From Sabulicella rubraurantiaca (lineage in GTDB: Bacteria > Pseudomonadota > Alphaproteobacteria > Acetobacterales > Acetobacteraceae): a stretch of DNA of 64,000 nucleotides. Under the pieces are notes generated by a model. It saw only the letters and a program-made list of their open reading frames with translations. It was not told where the DNA came from and did no database searches. Position 1 is the stretch's first letter, and the number at the start of each line of letters is the position of its first letter. The stretch is taken from positions 124,001 to 188,000 of the forward strand of contig NZ_JAFEUU010000008.1 in assembly GCF_017355885.1 (NCBI RefSeq), in the 5' to 3' direction. Made by a program: the position numbers and the translations under genes. Shown here in pieces: positions 16,857-25,711 of this stretch.

Positions 16857-19286
16857 TCAGAGCCACCCCGCCTCACGGAAGGCTGCAAGATCGGTCCCAG
16901 CGGGCGCGAACCAGCCTTCAGCCGTGTACTTCGCTCCCATGGCAATGGCTCGCTCCTTGTTGCCGAAGGGAATTTTGAGCGGCGTGGCGCCGGCCGGTGG
17001 CGGTGCGCCTTTCGCCGGAGTTCGAGACACTGCCTCGGGCGCAGGGCGAGCAGGTGCCATGCCGGCCGATCGCGCCGCCTTCCCCCTGCCCTTCGCTTCG
17101 CCCTTCGGCGCCGAGATGGCCTTGCCGCCTCTCTTTGGCATGTGCTTGTCGATCCAGGCAGAGAGCGCCTTCGAGGAAGCCCGAGCATCGTCCGGAATGG
17201 GCTTGCCGATCTCGCCGCTGATCTTTTCGGCAAAGCGCAGCTGCGCTTCGGACGGTGGGCGAGGCCCCTCCCCCTCCCCTGGCGCGGTGTCCCGCTTCGG
17301 CGCGTGCTGATCCAGGAAGGCGCGGACGAGATCGCCGTCCTTGCTGTAGCCCTTGGGCAGGGAGAGGCCCTTCTGCTGTGCTAGGCGCTCGGCAAAGCCC
17401 TTCATCGCTGGCGTGGGCGGCCGGGTCGTATCCCCCAGGGCGCCGGGCACCGCGCCGCCCTGGGCCGCATAGGCCTTCAGCCGATCAATCGCCTGCTGCG
17501 CGTCATCGCAGATCGACATGATCGCCCGGCCGAACTTCTCCCGGCCCGTGAGCACGTCATCCAGGCGCATCTCCCAGGTCGCCGTCACGCCGGGGTCCAC
17601 CAGCATCGGCTCCGCCTGAAGGAGCAGGCTGTAGAGCGCCAGGCCACGACCGGTGGGAACGACGTTCTTGCCCTTGGCCTCCAGGAACTGCTGCGCCTTG
17701 AGCCCCTTGATTACCTCGGCCCGGGTCGCGGGCGTGCCGATCCCCTTGGCCTCCTTCAGCCGCTCCCGCAGCGCCTCGTCCTCCACGAACTTCCACGCGT
17801 TCTGCATCGCCTCGATCAGCGTGCCTTCGGTGTAGCGCGGCGGGGGCTTGGTCTGCTTTTCGAGCAGCTTCGCATCCGAGAGGGTGGCCAGCTCGCCGTC
17901 GCGAAGGGGTGGAAGGGTCTGATCGGCGTCAGCATCGTCCTTCTCCCCCGCTTCCGTCTTCGCCACCTTCTCGTCCTCAGACGTGTCGTAAACCGCCTTC
18001 CAGCCTGGCGAGGTGGGGATGCCGCCCGAGGCGCGGAACTCGTGACCGTTCACATCCAGGGTCACCGTCGTCTGGCGATACAGGAAGTCGGGCATCAGTG
18101 CGGCGAGGTAGCTCCGCGCGACGATGTCGAACATTTTGGCCTCATCGGCCGAGAGCCGCGGCAGGATCTTGGGCAGGTCGCCGACGGTGTTCGCGTTCGG
18201 GATGATCGCGTGGTGCGACGCCCCTTCCAGGCCCTTGTCCCAGAAATGGCCGCTCTTGCCCTTTCGGACCGCGGGCGGGTTCGGGATCGCGATCCCGGCG
18301 AGCGGTGCGCCCGACGCGGTGAGCCCGGCCACCAAGCGCGGCACATCGGCGATGAGGCTTTCGGCCAAGTAGCGGGTCTCGGCGCGCGGGTAGGTGATGA
18401 TCTTGTGGGTGTCGTAGAGTGCCTGGGCCACATCCAGGGTCCGCTCGGCGGTCCATCCGAAACGGCTGGAACACAGCTTTTGCAGGCTGGGGAGGTCATG
18501 CAGCCGGGGTGGGCTCTGGCGCTTGTCCTCGACCTTGACCTTGAGCGGGCCTCGGAAGCCCTCGGCCTTTCGGACGATGGCTTCGGCCTCATCCTTCTTT
18601 TCCAGTCTCTGCTTGGGTGCGTGGCGCATGCGGAATGAGCCAGCGGCCACGCCAGCGTTCGCGACGATCTCGAAATACGTGACCGGCTTGAAGTTCCGGA
18701 TCTCCAACTCGCGCCGGCACACGAGCGACATGGTGGGCGTCTTCACCCGGCCGATGCCGATGGGGGACCCCGGCCGCGAGAGCAGCACCGACGCGGTGCG
18801 GGTCAACGAAAGGTTGAAGATCTGGTCGGCTTGCGCGCGAGCCAGCGCGGCATTGTAGAGGTTACCGTATTCGGTGTTGGGCTTGGCCCCGGCGAAAGCA
18901 TCGCGGATCGTCTTGGGGTCCTGGGCGGTGAACATCACCCGCATCACCTGCCCCCCATATCCGGCCCACTCGAGGATTTCCTGCCCGATCAGCTGCCCTT
19001 CCCGGTCACAGTCGGTGGCGATCCAGACGCGGGTTGCCTTCTTCAGGGCGGACTGGATGGCCTGGAGCTTCTGCCCCTTGTTGCCACCCTTTGCCGGCTT
19101 GAACCCATAGCGCCGCTCGGGCTTGAGCAGCACCGGGCTCCACTTTGCCCAGTCCGGATTGACGTCCTGGGGCTCCTCAAGGGTGAGGAGATGGCCCTCG
19201 GCCGGGAAGATCTGGCCGTACTTGCTGCCGACGGCCGCCTGAACGTCCTTCGCCTGGCTGGTCTTCTCGGTGATGACGATGTCCAT
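16857..19286 (-). CDS. Type IA DNA topoisomerase (TopB/TraE-like) with C-terminal DUF5710
   Basis: An 809-residue enzyme. The TOPRIM domain starts MDIVITEKTSQAKDVQAAVG and has the metal-binding DCDREGQLIG; the active tyrosine lies in HKIITYPRAETRYLAE. The late GIGTPATRAEVIKGL segment is also diagnostic. A low-complexity K/A/P-rich linker leads to a C-terminal KIPFGNKERAIAMGAKYTAE domain ending AFREAGWL, matching DUF5710, a module found on plasmid transfer proteins. The start at 19286 is fixed by the TOPRIM strand. It lies directly downstream of the relaxase, the usual place for a plasmid topoisomerase III that relaxes transferred DNA. Its 3' end exists as a second, decayed copy at 1030-1617. 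Confidence 0.92.
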   Translation of the reverse strand: MDIVITEKTSQAKDVQAAVGSKYGQIFPAEGHLLTLEEPQDVNPDWAKWSPVLLKPERRYGFKPAKGGNKGQKLQAIQSALKKATRVWIATDCDREGQLIGQEILEWAGYGGQVMRVMFTAQDPKTIRDAFAGAKPNTEYGNLYNAALARAQADQIFNLSLTRTASVLLSRPGSPIGIGRVKTPTMSLVCRRELEIRNFKPVTYFEIVANAGVAAGSFRMRHAPKQRLEKKDEAEAIVRKAEGFRGPLKVKVEDKRQSPPRLHDLPSLQKLCSSRFGWTAERTLDVAQALYDTHKIITYPRAETRYLAESLIADVPRLVAGLTASGAPLAGIAIPNPPAVRKGKSGHFWDKGLEGASHHAIIPNANTVGDLPKILPRLSADEAKMFDIVARSYLAALMPDFLYRQTTVTLDVNGHEFRASGGIPTSPGWKAVYDTSEDEKVAKTEAGEKDDADADQTLPPLRDGELATLSDAKLLEKQTKPPPRYTEGTLIEAMQNAWKFVEDEALRERLKEAKGIGTPATRAEVIKGLKAQQFLEAKGKNVVPTGRGLALYSLLLQAEPMLVDPGVTATWEMRLDDVLTGREKFGRAIMSICDDAQQAIDRLKAYAAQGGAVPGALGDTTRPPTPAMKGFAERLAQQKGLSLPKGYSKDGDLVRAFLDQHAPKRDTAPGEGEGPRPPSEAQLRFAEKISGEIGKPIPDDARASSKALSAWIDKHMPKRGGKAISAPKGEAKGRGKAARSAGMAPARPAPEAVSRTPAKGAPPPAGATPLKIPFGNKERAIAMGAKYTAEGWFAPAGTDLAAFREAGWL

Positions 19287-19400
19287 GGGCTCGGTGCGGA
19301 GGTGAGTGCGGCTGCATTCTAAATAAGCCCGACCCCGCCTCGCAGCAGGGTCGGGCCGAGGAAAGAAAGCGGCCGCCTCAGAACACGGCAAGCCATCTCG

Positions 19401-22400
19401 TCACCGCGCCGACCCAGACATTGTGTGGCGCTGCGTCGAGTTGTTCTGGACCGTCTTTTCTTCGGGCGCCTTGGCTGTCTGAATGGCTCGGCTCGCCTCG
19501 GAGGGCGGTTCTTGGCGCCACGAAGTGGTGCCGTCTTCGGCCAGCACCTGCCAGTGTATCCGGCCGTCTTCGCCCTGCACGCGCATCGTCCCGATATCCA
19601 ATTGGATTTCCACCCCGGCCTCGCTCTGTCGAACCATCTCGGGATCATCCTGGTCGAACTGCGTCTCCATGAGAGCAGGCAGCGGCCGGTGCTGATGCTT
19701 GAGTCGCTCAAGCTCCTCATCGGTGCGGTGGAAAGGCTTGTTGCCGTTCCGGCGCTCCAGCCTCGAAGGATTGAGGTTGATATCCAGAAAGAAAGGAATG
19801 CTTGCGACGTCAAGCGGTTCCGAGAAGTACGACGGTGTGCGGGTTCGCTCAAGCACCGTGGAGACGGCGGCCAGCCATGAGGGCATGTCGATGTCCTGGG
19901 CCAGCTCGCGACCGCGAACGCAGATCGCGGAGAGGTTGCCGAACTGCTCGTCTGTGAGCCCTTCCGACGAGACGCTCGCGCGCCGTGCCTCCACAACCGC
20001 GTCCACCAGCTGCTCGCTGGCACGGAGAACATGCTCAAAGCTTTCGGTGATCGGCTTCGGGTCAAAACCCTTTTGATCAAGAGATTGGACGAATTTCTTG
20101 GTGATCTCCTCCTCTGAGAGCCCCTTTTCCTTCCAGCGTGTCTCGTGCTCACGCAGGGTTCGGCCCTGCACATGGAGGGCCGACAACTGGGTGACCGAAG
20201 CTTCGAGTTCTCGGAGCGCAGGCGCGCACTTCTCCGCGATTAGGCGGTTCACTTCCATGATCGCCTTCTCATGCTTCGTGCGCTGCGATGCGTAATCGTC
20301 GGCGGGCTTCTGATGCGAGGCGGCCGCAGCATCCTTGGACGTCAACACCATGACCGGCGCAGCCTCGGTCTTGGGCGCCTCAATCGAGATCGCAGCAGGC
20401 GAAAAAGGTGCGATGGGAGGCCCGACTGGCGCAGTAGCAGAGGGAACCAATTCCGGCCGCGCCGCATCGGACAGCTCTGTCAGCACCGGGGTCATGGGCG
20501 GAGTTGCAGGCTGGGGCCGGCCGGCAGGGGCAGCCACGGGGAGGGGCGACTGCAGGATCGGACGAGCGTCAGCAACGGGCGTGAGAGTGGACGGCACCAC
20601 AGCCTTGATCGCGGGGTTTGCGGCGGCTCGCGATGCAGCCTTGGCTTGGAGCCGGGATTCCCTCGCTTTGAGGTCAGCATTCCGCTTGAGTATCCGCGCC
20701 GTAAACGGGTCGGTCTCTCGCACTTGCCGAGCCGCCCCAGTCGCATCGGCCCGGGGACTGGACAGCGCAGCCATGGGCGGCCGCTCGCCCAGGGGAGCAC
20801 CATCGCCGCGCCCCACGATTGAGATCTCTCCGAGCGGAGACTTGGCGGGGTCGTGGCGCACCTCCAGAGGGCGCAGAACGATGATGTCCTCATCGCGGGT
20901 CTGCGGCTTCACGGGCTCGACCTCGATGGGCTGCTCGGCAACGGCCGGAGCGGCCTTTGCCTTCACGTAAGGCATGAGCACAAAGCCAGGCGTTCGGGTT
21001 TCGTAGCCGCCCTCGACCGTGAGCCCCCGCTTGAGGGCCGCGCGGGTCAGTTCGAGATGGTCCTCACGACGGCCGCCTCGAATGTCGATCTTCAGGACCT
21101 TCGAAGTCATCCGCGTCCGAAAGGCCTCTACTGCGCGATCGCAATCCACCGGCCCCTCCCCTCGGACCAAGAGCCCCTCCGGGAGATGCGAGCCGAAATG
21201 CACGTTGCCCTTGCGAAGCTCTCCATCGCCCGAGGGCGGCTTAATGTTGGGGCTCGTGAGCAGGGGAAGCGAGCGTCGGTCGAGTGCCTCGATTGCCGCT
21301 TCGGCTGCCTGCTCGGTCGCCAGATCCTTCTTCTTCCGAGCCAGGCCGCGTTGCCGGCCGAGGATGCCGCGCTCCTTCGTATAGGCCTTTCGCGCCGCTG
21401 GGATGGCTTTCCGCCGTGCCTCGGCGAGGGACGGGAGCCGCATCTTCTTCATCGCTGTCAGCAGCGCGGGAGTATCCACCGGGTTCTTTGCATCCAACCC
21501 TGCCTCCTGGACGCGCTGCATATACGCGGTCAGGGAGTGGCACTTCCCTTCGCCATCCAGGCCCAGGACGTTCCCTCGTTCGTCCATTGCCAGTTGGAGC
21601 CCGTAGGCGGCGCAGCGCCCCTTGAAAAACAGGGGAATGAACTCCGCACCGCTCGACGCCTCGCTCCAGGCCCGGTGAAACGCCGCAGCGATCTTCTCGA
21701 CGTTGATCCCTTCCGCCTCGGCTTTGCGGGCAGGATCGTCCCGAAGCTGCCGAGGCGAGCAGTGTTTGGTCCAAGCCGCCATGAGGGTGTCGGGATCGTC
21801 CGACGGGTCTTGACCGGCATCGCGCAGCTGCCGCGCGGCTTCCTCGCGGATGCCTGCCGCGGTGGCGGCCGGGTCATAGGAGAGGGGCCGATCAAATTCG
21901 GTGCGGCCCTCAGCCAGCTCCCGCAATTCCCGCTCGTTCGCCTGGGCGTGATTTCCGAGCACATGCCGGTGCCCCAGGTAGTTCTCGATACACCGGGCCG
22001 CCAACTCGCCGCGCTGGCTGAACTTGTGCAGGCTGCGCCGGAGCCCGATGACCGGCTCATACCCCGGGACTTCGAGGTGCATGTGTTGAGGAAGGGCCGC
22101 GAGGCCTGTCTTCTGGCTGACGGGGCGATCCTTGTCGTGCAGCACGGCCTTGCGGGGAGAATCTTCCCAGCCGAGCACCTCCAAGGTGATGTCGATCACC
22201 TCGATCCAGTCACGAGCGCTGAGCGTCTTGCCTTCGCCTGGCGAAATCACGATCGAGAGCGCTCCCAAGCCTGTGCGTGCCCCCAATGCCTCGCCCTCGG
22301 CCAGGACGCGAACCGCGAATTCTCCAGCGGTGGGAGCCATGACCATCAACCCGTCCGGGTCCTCAAGCTGGTGGAACCCCTCCGACTTGGACTCGTGATC

Positions 22401-22460
22401 CAGGTACTCGGCGTGCTCGGCCAAGCAATCCTTCGCGACCTTGGTCTTGTCGATGATCAT
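19401..22460 (-). CDS. Large mobilization relaxase
   Basis: A 1019-residue protein whose first 180 residues show the relaxase pattern. A candidate catalytic tyrosine is in EHAEYLDHES (Y22). It is followed by LSIVISPGEGKTLSARDW, then VLHDKD and PQHMHLEVPG (the H-x-D...H-x-H metal motif), then LAARCIENYLGHRHVLGNH. The middle has helical charged regions, a long proline/alanine linker, and the C-terminal 150 residues are rich in acidic motifs with no catalytic domain that I recognise; no helicase or primase motif is visible. The ATG at 22460 overlaps the stop of the preceding RHH gene (ATGA). Relaxases nick oriT and pilot the strand during transfer. No type IV secretion genes are in the window, so this is a mobilization unit. 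Confidence 0.85.
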   Translation of the reverse strand: MIIDKTKVAKDCLAEHAEYLDHESKSEGFHQLEDPDGLMVMAPTAGEFAVRVLAEGEALGARTGLGALSIVISPGEGKTLSARDWIEVIDITLEVLGWEDSPRKAVLHDKDRPVSQKTGLAALPQHMHLEVPGYEPVIGLRRSLHKFSQRGELAARCIENYLGHRHVLGNHAQANERELRELAEGRTEFDRPLSYDPAATAAGIREEAARQLRDAGQDPSDDPDTLMAAWTKHCSPRQLRDDPARKAEAEGINVEKIAAAFHRAWSEASSGAEFIPLFFKGRCAAYGLQLAMDERGNVLGLDGEGKCHSLTAYMQRVQEAGLDAKNPVDTPALLTAMKKMRLPSLAEARRKAIPAARKAYTKERGILGRQRGLARKKKDLATEQAAEAAIEALDRRSLPLLTSPNIKPPSGDGELRKGNVHFGSHLPEGLLVRGEGPVDCDRAVEAFRTRMTSKVLKIDIRGGRREDHLELTRAALKRGLTVEGGYETRTPGFVLMPYVKAKAAPAVAEQPIEVEPVKPQTRDEDIIVLRPLEVRHDPAKSPLGEISIVGRGDGAPLGERPPMAALSSPRADATGAARQVRETDPFTARILKRNADLKARESRLQAKAASRAAANPAIKAVVPSTLTPVADARPILQSPLPVAAPAGRPQPATPPMTPVLTELSDAARPELVPSATAPVGPPIAPFSPAAISIEAPKTEAAPVMVLTSKDAAAASHQKPADDYASQRTKHEKAIMEVNRLIAEKCAPALRELEASVTQLSALHVQGRTLREHETRWKEKGLSEEEITKKFVQSLDQKGFDPKPITESFEHVLRASEQLVDAVVEARRASVSSEGLTDEQFGNLSAICVRGRELAQDIDMPSWLAAVSTVLERTRTPSYFSEPLDVASIPFFLDINLNPSRLERRNGNKPFHRTDEELERLKHQHRPLPALMETQFDQDDPEMVRQSEAGVEIQLDIGTMRVQGEDGRIHWQVLAEDGTTSWRQEPPSEASRAIQTAKAPEEKTVQNNSTQRHTMSGSAR

Positions 22461-23065
22461 AACGCGCCCTCCCCGACCCCGAGGATCTCGTCTGCCGCCG
22501 CGCGCAGCACATTCTCCGCCAATGCCAGTGTCGTCTCGACGCGTTCGCGGGTCTGCCCGGGGTTTCGGAGCTGCTTCATCTCGCGGAAGCAAAGCTGCAT
22601 GAGCGAGAGGTGGGCCGAAACCGCCCCCCGCAGGCCAATCGCATGCGATCCGGCATCTCCCTCGCGACGAACCCGATCCAGCGCTGCCCAGGCCCGATGG
22701 ATCACATCGACGCTCACGCAGGAAATCGTCTTGGCCCTGGACCAGGGAGCCGCGATGTGGATCACGCCCTCGGTCGCGTGCAGGAACATGACGACATCAC
22801 TCGGCTTGCAGAGCTGGTCCAGCATCGCGCCGCTGAGGGGGGCCGGCGGACCCTCGCTGGGTGGAAGCTCGGTCGGAGGAGGGGGAGAAGGCGAGCCGAT
22901 CGTGGCCTGACCCACCTCCACCGCATTCGCCATGAACTCGAGATACTTGCGAACGATGTCGGCAAGATCGACCCCGTCCGCCGTCGCCTGGACCTGCAGA
23001 CGCTGCTTCAATCCTTCCTCGACCCTGACGTCGATCTTGGCCTTCTTAGATCGGCTGCCTGACAT
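22457..23065 (-). CDS. Ribbon-helix-helix relaxosome accessory protein (MobC-like), probable
   Basis: A 202-residue protein. Residues 8-45 (KIDVRVEEGLKQRLQVQATA through VRKYLEFM) look like an RHH DNA-binding motif. A proline-rich linker (PSPPPPTELPPSEGPP) separates a helical C-terminal half. The gene is first in the minus-strand mobilization operon and overlaps the relaxase start by four bases, so the two are coupled. Known RHH accessory proteins bind oriT and help the relaxase open it. Its promoter must lie in the candidate oriT region immediately upstream. Confidence 0.65.
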   Translation of the reverse strand: MSGSRSKKAKIDVRVEEGLKQRLQVQATADGVDLADIVRKYLEFMANAVEVGQATIGSPSPPPPTELPPSEGPPAPLSGAMLDQLCKPSDVVMFLHATEGVIHIAAPWSRAKTISCVSVDVIHRAWAALDRVRREGDAGSHAIGLRGAVSAHLSLMQLCFREMKQLRNPGQTRERVETTLALAENVLRAAADEILGVGEGAL

Positions 23066-24035
23066 GATTCTCACCTCAACCTCGAAGCTTCGATCGGGGG
23101 CAAAGACGGGTGCCGCGGAAGGGCCGAGTGCATCGGGAAGAGGGGGAAGCCAGACGCTGGACTGCAAAGTGTCCGACGTTTCTGACGTGCTTGCCCCCTG
23201 TTCCTTCTCTCCAGCCAGCCCACCTCTCGGAAGTAGTGCGCGCCCTCACCGAAGAGAAATTTCGGGGTGAGAAACTTGGCGCCAGGCACCACCGACCAGG
23301 AGCAGCGGGAACCAAAACTGGGGTCTCGACCGGTCCGAAAGGACAGCTCGAAAGGATGCAGAGAGGGGGTCGGAGAGGGTCAGCGGGAGGGGTCGGAGGA
23401 GGTCCTCAGGAGGGGGAGGAAGGGGTCGTTTGGGATCTGGGAAGACGGCAGCGAGGGGGGTCGAAATTGCGTCTTGGACCTCCCCGCCACGCCCCAGCTG
23501 GGGGTGAAAAGAAGGCTCGTGAAGGTCGCGAGCACCCCCGCCGCCCTCCCTTCAAAAAAGCATCTTGGCCTGCCGACAGGCAGGTGCAGCGCCCCAGAAC
23601 GGGGCAAAATCGGCCGTTTGGACGATGCTGCGCTCGGGCCAACCCCACGCCCGCCACAGGCGCCAAAACCCGCAGGAAACCGCCGTTTTGGGCTCAGGAG
23701 CACCCCGCAAGGGCCATTCTTGGTGTGACTGTTGGGCTGTCTCTGCTGGCGTGTCTGGAGGACTGGGCACCGGGAAGCGGTCATGCCCTCACGCCACACG
23801 AATCGGCCTTATCAGAGGGGTGCTTGGCCGCCCTTCTGGATGACGTCGTAGCCTGGGCCCCTGGTCCTCCGATATCGGCTTCCTGAGAGAGAAAAGGCTG
23901 GAGGCAAGGAAGGAGACGGGGCTTTGGGCGCGAGCTTGAGAAGGGTCTGACCAGCGACGGATGTGTCACGGCGTGCGACGCCGCGCTGCCATGAAGCCCG
24001 CACTCTTCCTGGGAATTTCGGTACTGGCTTTTGGC

Positions 24036-24065
24036 TAATCGTCCGATCGTCCGTCCGTCCGTCGG
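24036..24065 (+). repeat. 30-bp direct repeat, copy 1
   Basis: Begins TAATCGTCCGATCGTCCG and ends CGTCGG. It matches copy 2 (24407-24436) at 26 of 30 positions and contains the internal palindrome CGATCG and a run of three GTCC units. Repeats of this size upstream of a ParA-like operon could be iterons or centromere boxes. Confidence 0.6.
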
Positions 24066-24406
24066 CACGCTCATCCGCCGGGCGATGCAGCAGCAAATCT
24101 TGGTGAAGGGCATCCGGTGCGTTTGTGCCCAGCGATGCGTGCTGTTGGTGGGGAGAGCATGCGGGTGGCGGCGAAGTATGTGCACATGGGCGCCTCCTTG
24201 TCGGATATGCCGGGGAGTGAAGTGCGAGCCGCTTGCTCCTTGTTTGAGGCGTGCTGGCTCTGGGGTGGCGATAGCGGCCACGAAAAAAACCACGTTGTGC
24301 TGGCGACCCTTTCCCGTGTGATGCGGCGTGCGAGCAAACAAAGAAGCGACGAGCGGCCAGGCTGAAACCCCGGCAAGTCAACGGTTCCAGCTTCTTCTTC
24401 TCAGCG

Positions 24407-24436
24407 TAATCGCCCGATCGTCAGTCCGCACGTCGG
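24407..24436 (+). repeat. 30-bp direct repeat, copy 2
   Basis: Begins TAATCGCCCGATCGTCAG and ends CGTCGG. It is the same orientation as copy 1, 371 bases away, and ends 100 bases before the gene at 24537. It could bind a regulator or partner of that operon. Confidence 0.6.
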
Positions 24437-24536
24437 CTGGTTCTGCGCCCCAACCGCCAGCAGATTTGTGATGCGACGTTTTGCTATCCATTTCCTCAAC
24501 AAGCTCTGCGTGGGCTGGGAATTGAGGATCAGGCAC

Positions 24537-25595
24537 ATGGCTGAGGAAGCTGCGCCGCTTATCATGCGAACGGCCGACCGTCGTGAATTCATCGAAGGCG
24601 CGCTTGATCGCGAAAAGCCCGAAGAGATCTCGACCTATTTCCGGCGGTACTGGCCGGACCAGGCTGGCGTCTGGTTGTCCGGCCTGGATTTGGTGCTTGG
24701 GCAAGCGGTGAACATCGCCCGTGAGCGCGACCCGGGCCGGGCTCTCATTGTCGGGAGCAAGACCGTTCTTTGGCTGACACCACTCATTGATGACATGCAG
24801 GCCGAAGATGTGTTGGCCGAGGAGGTCAACGCACTGATCACCGAACGCCAGCGAATGATCTACCACCAGCTCGGGGTGGAGGAAGAGCCGGGGATGAGCC
24901 TCGTCACCTATACGAAGGGGCGGAGCGAAGCGAACCGCGTCTTCAAGGGAAGGAAGACGCGCGCGAAGGCGTACAAGGCCAGCCCGTCGCTGATTTCCGA
25001 CATTCCGCTCTGCCCCGCTCGGGCACGGCAGGCTCTGCTCGATGCCATCCGGGGTGTTCGTGCGAAGGAAAGTCGGCAGCTCCGTGAAGCCAACGCCAAG
25101 CTGTCGTCGCGCTTCGACGTGGCCCTGGCGAGCCGCAACGTGAAGGCCGCTGCGGCTGATCGGCGCTCGGCGGGTGGTGGCGTTGGGGGTTCATCAGCTG
25201 CGCCGCATTCGACCTCTAACCATGAATTTGGGTCTGGAAATGGGACGACTATTTCCCTTTCGAGTGTCGAGCAATCTGAGAAGGGAAAGCGACCGGAGGC
25301 AGTGCCTTCGAAGGAAGAGGACCAGGACGATGGTGATGCCGAGACGCCGGTGATGCTCATCCAGGAAGGCGGGGTGCTGGGCAAGGGCATTTCTGGCGGA
25401 TTTCAGATGCCGAGTATCACCCGGCTCAGCAAGGAGCAGCGAGAGGAGGCCCGAAAGAATGAAGAGGAAGCAGACGAGCAAGCGAAAGCACGGCTGTCTG
25501 CTGCATCAGGGAGCACCGTGGAATGCGCTGATCCCGATTTGTCGCCACTGAAAGGAAAATCGCTTGTCCAGAAATCCTCCAACGCCAGCCCCTAA
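24537..25595 (+). CDS. Unknown protein, first gene of the plus-strand maintenance operon
   Basis: A 352-residue protein I do not recognise. The N-terminal 180 residues look globular and helical (TADRREFIEGALDREKPEEI, YFRRYWPDQAGVWLSG, LITERQRMIYHQLG). The C-terminal half is low-complexity and highly charged (KEEDQDDGDAETP, EQREEARKNEEEADEQ), suggesting an extended or coiled tail. The start at 24537 has GAGGATC upstream. Two 30-base direct repeats precede it, and it is followed by a truncated P-loop reading frame and the deviant Walker ATPase gene. Context suggests partition, replication control or transfer, without direct evidence. Confidence 0.6.
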   Translation: MAEEAAPLIMRTADRREFIEGALDREKPEEISTYFRRYWPDQAGVWLSGLDLVLGQAVNIARERDPGRALIVGSKTVLWLTPLIDDMQAEDVLAEEVNALITERQRMIYHQLGVEEEPGMSLVTYTKGRSEANRVFKGRKTRAKAYKASPSLISDIPLCPARARQALLDAIRGVRAKESRQLREANAKLSSRFDVALASRNVKAAAADRRSAGGGVGGSSAAPHSTSNHEFGSGNGTTISLSSVEQSEKGKRPEAVPSKEEDQDDGDAETPVMLIQEGGVLGKGISGGFQMPSITRLSKEQREEARKNEEEADEQAKARLSAASGSTVECADPDLSPLKGKSLVQKSSNASP

Positions 25596-25665
25596 GGCGG
25601 GCCAGATCATCATCTGCCTCGTACGACGGGGAGGAGCGGGAAAGTCAATTCTACCGAGCCGCTGA
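25564..25665 (+). pseudogene. Truncated P-loop fragment ahead of the ATPase gene
   Basis: A TTG-initiated 33-codon frame overlapping the end of the previous gene reads KAGQIIICLVRRGGAGKSIL and stops at 25663. It is a beta strand plus a Walker A loop of ParA type (RRGGAGKS) and nothing more. Its strand/loop spacing is the same as in the intact ATPase encoded 47 bases later (IVINRRGGGTKTT). It is probably the stub of a lost homologue. Confidence 0.55.
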
Positions 25666-25711
25666 ACAGCAGCCGGTGCACGTAACGCCAATCCATTGAA
25701 GGAGAAGTTCC

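Larger units (their letters stand above)
23066..24536. other. 1.5-kb non-coding region between divergent mobilization operons; candidate oriT/centromere
   Basis: No convincing gene is seen here. A purine-rich tract with repeated GGGGTCGGAG-like words covers 23355-23460. Three inverted repeats cluster at 23569-23691: CCTGCC/GGCAGG around GACA (23569-23584), GCCCC/GGGGC (23591-23605), and CCAAAAC/GTTTTGG with a 15-base spacer (23663-23691). A pair of 30-base direct repeats lies further right. The position between a relaxase/RHH operon and a ParA-like operon suits an origin of transfer and possibly a partition or replication site. The nick site cannot be placed by eye. Confidence 0.5.

Noticed and set aside
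20853-22910. A 685-codon plus-strand reading frame
   Set aside because: It is antisense to the relaxase and accessory genes, rich in Arg, Gly and Leu without domain pattern, and has no ribosome-binding site; high GC leaves long antisense frames open.
23355-23460. Purine-rich tract with GGGGTCGGAG-like words as iterons
   Set aside because: Units vary in length and sequence, so a true iteron array cannot be claimed; it is only mentioned within the oriT-like region.
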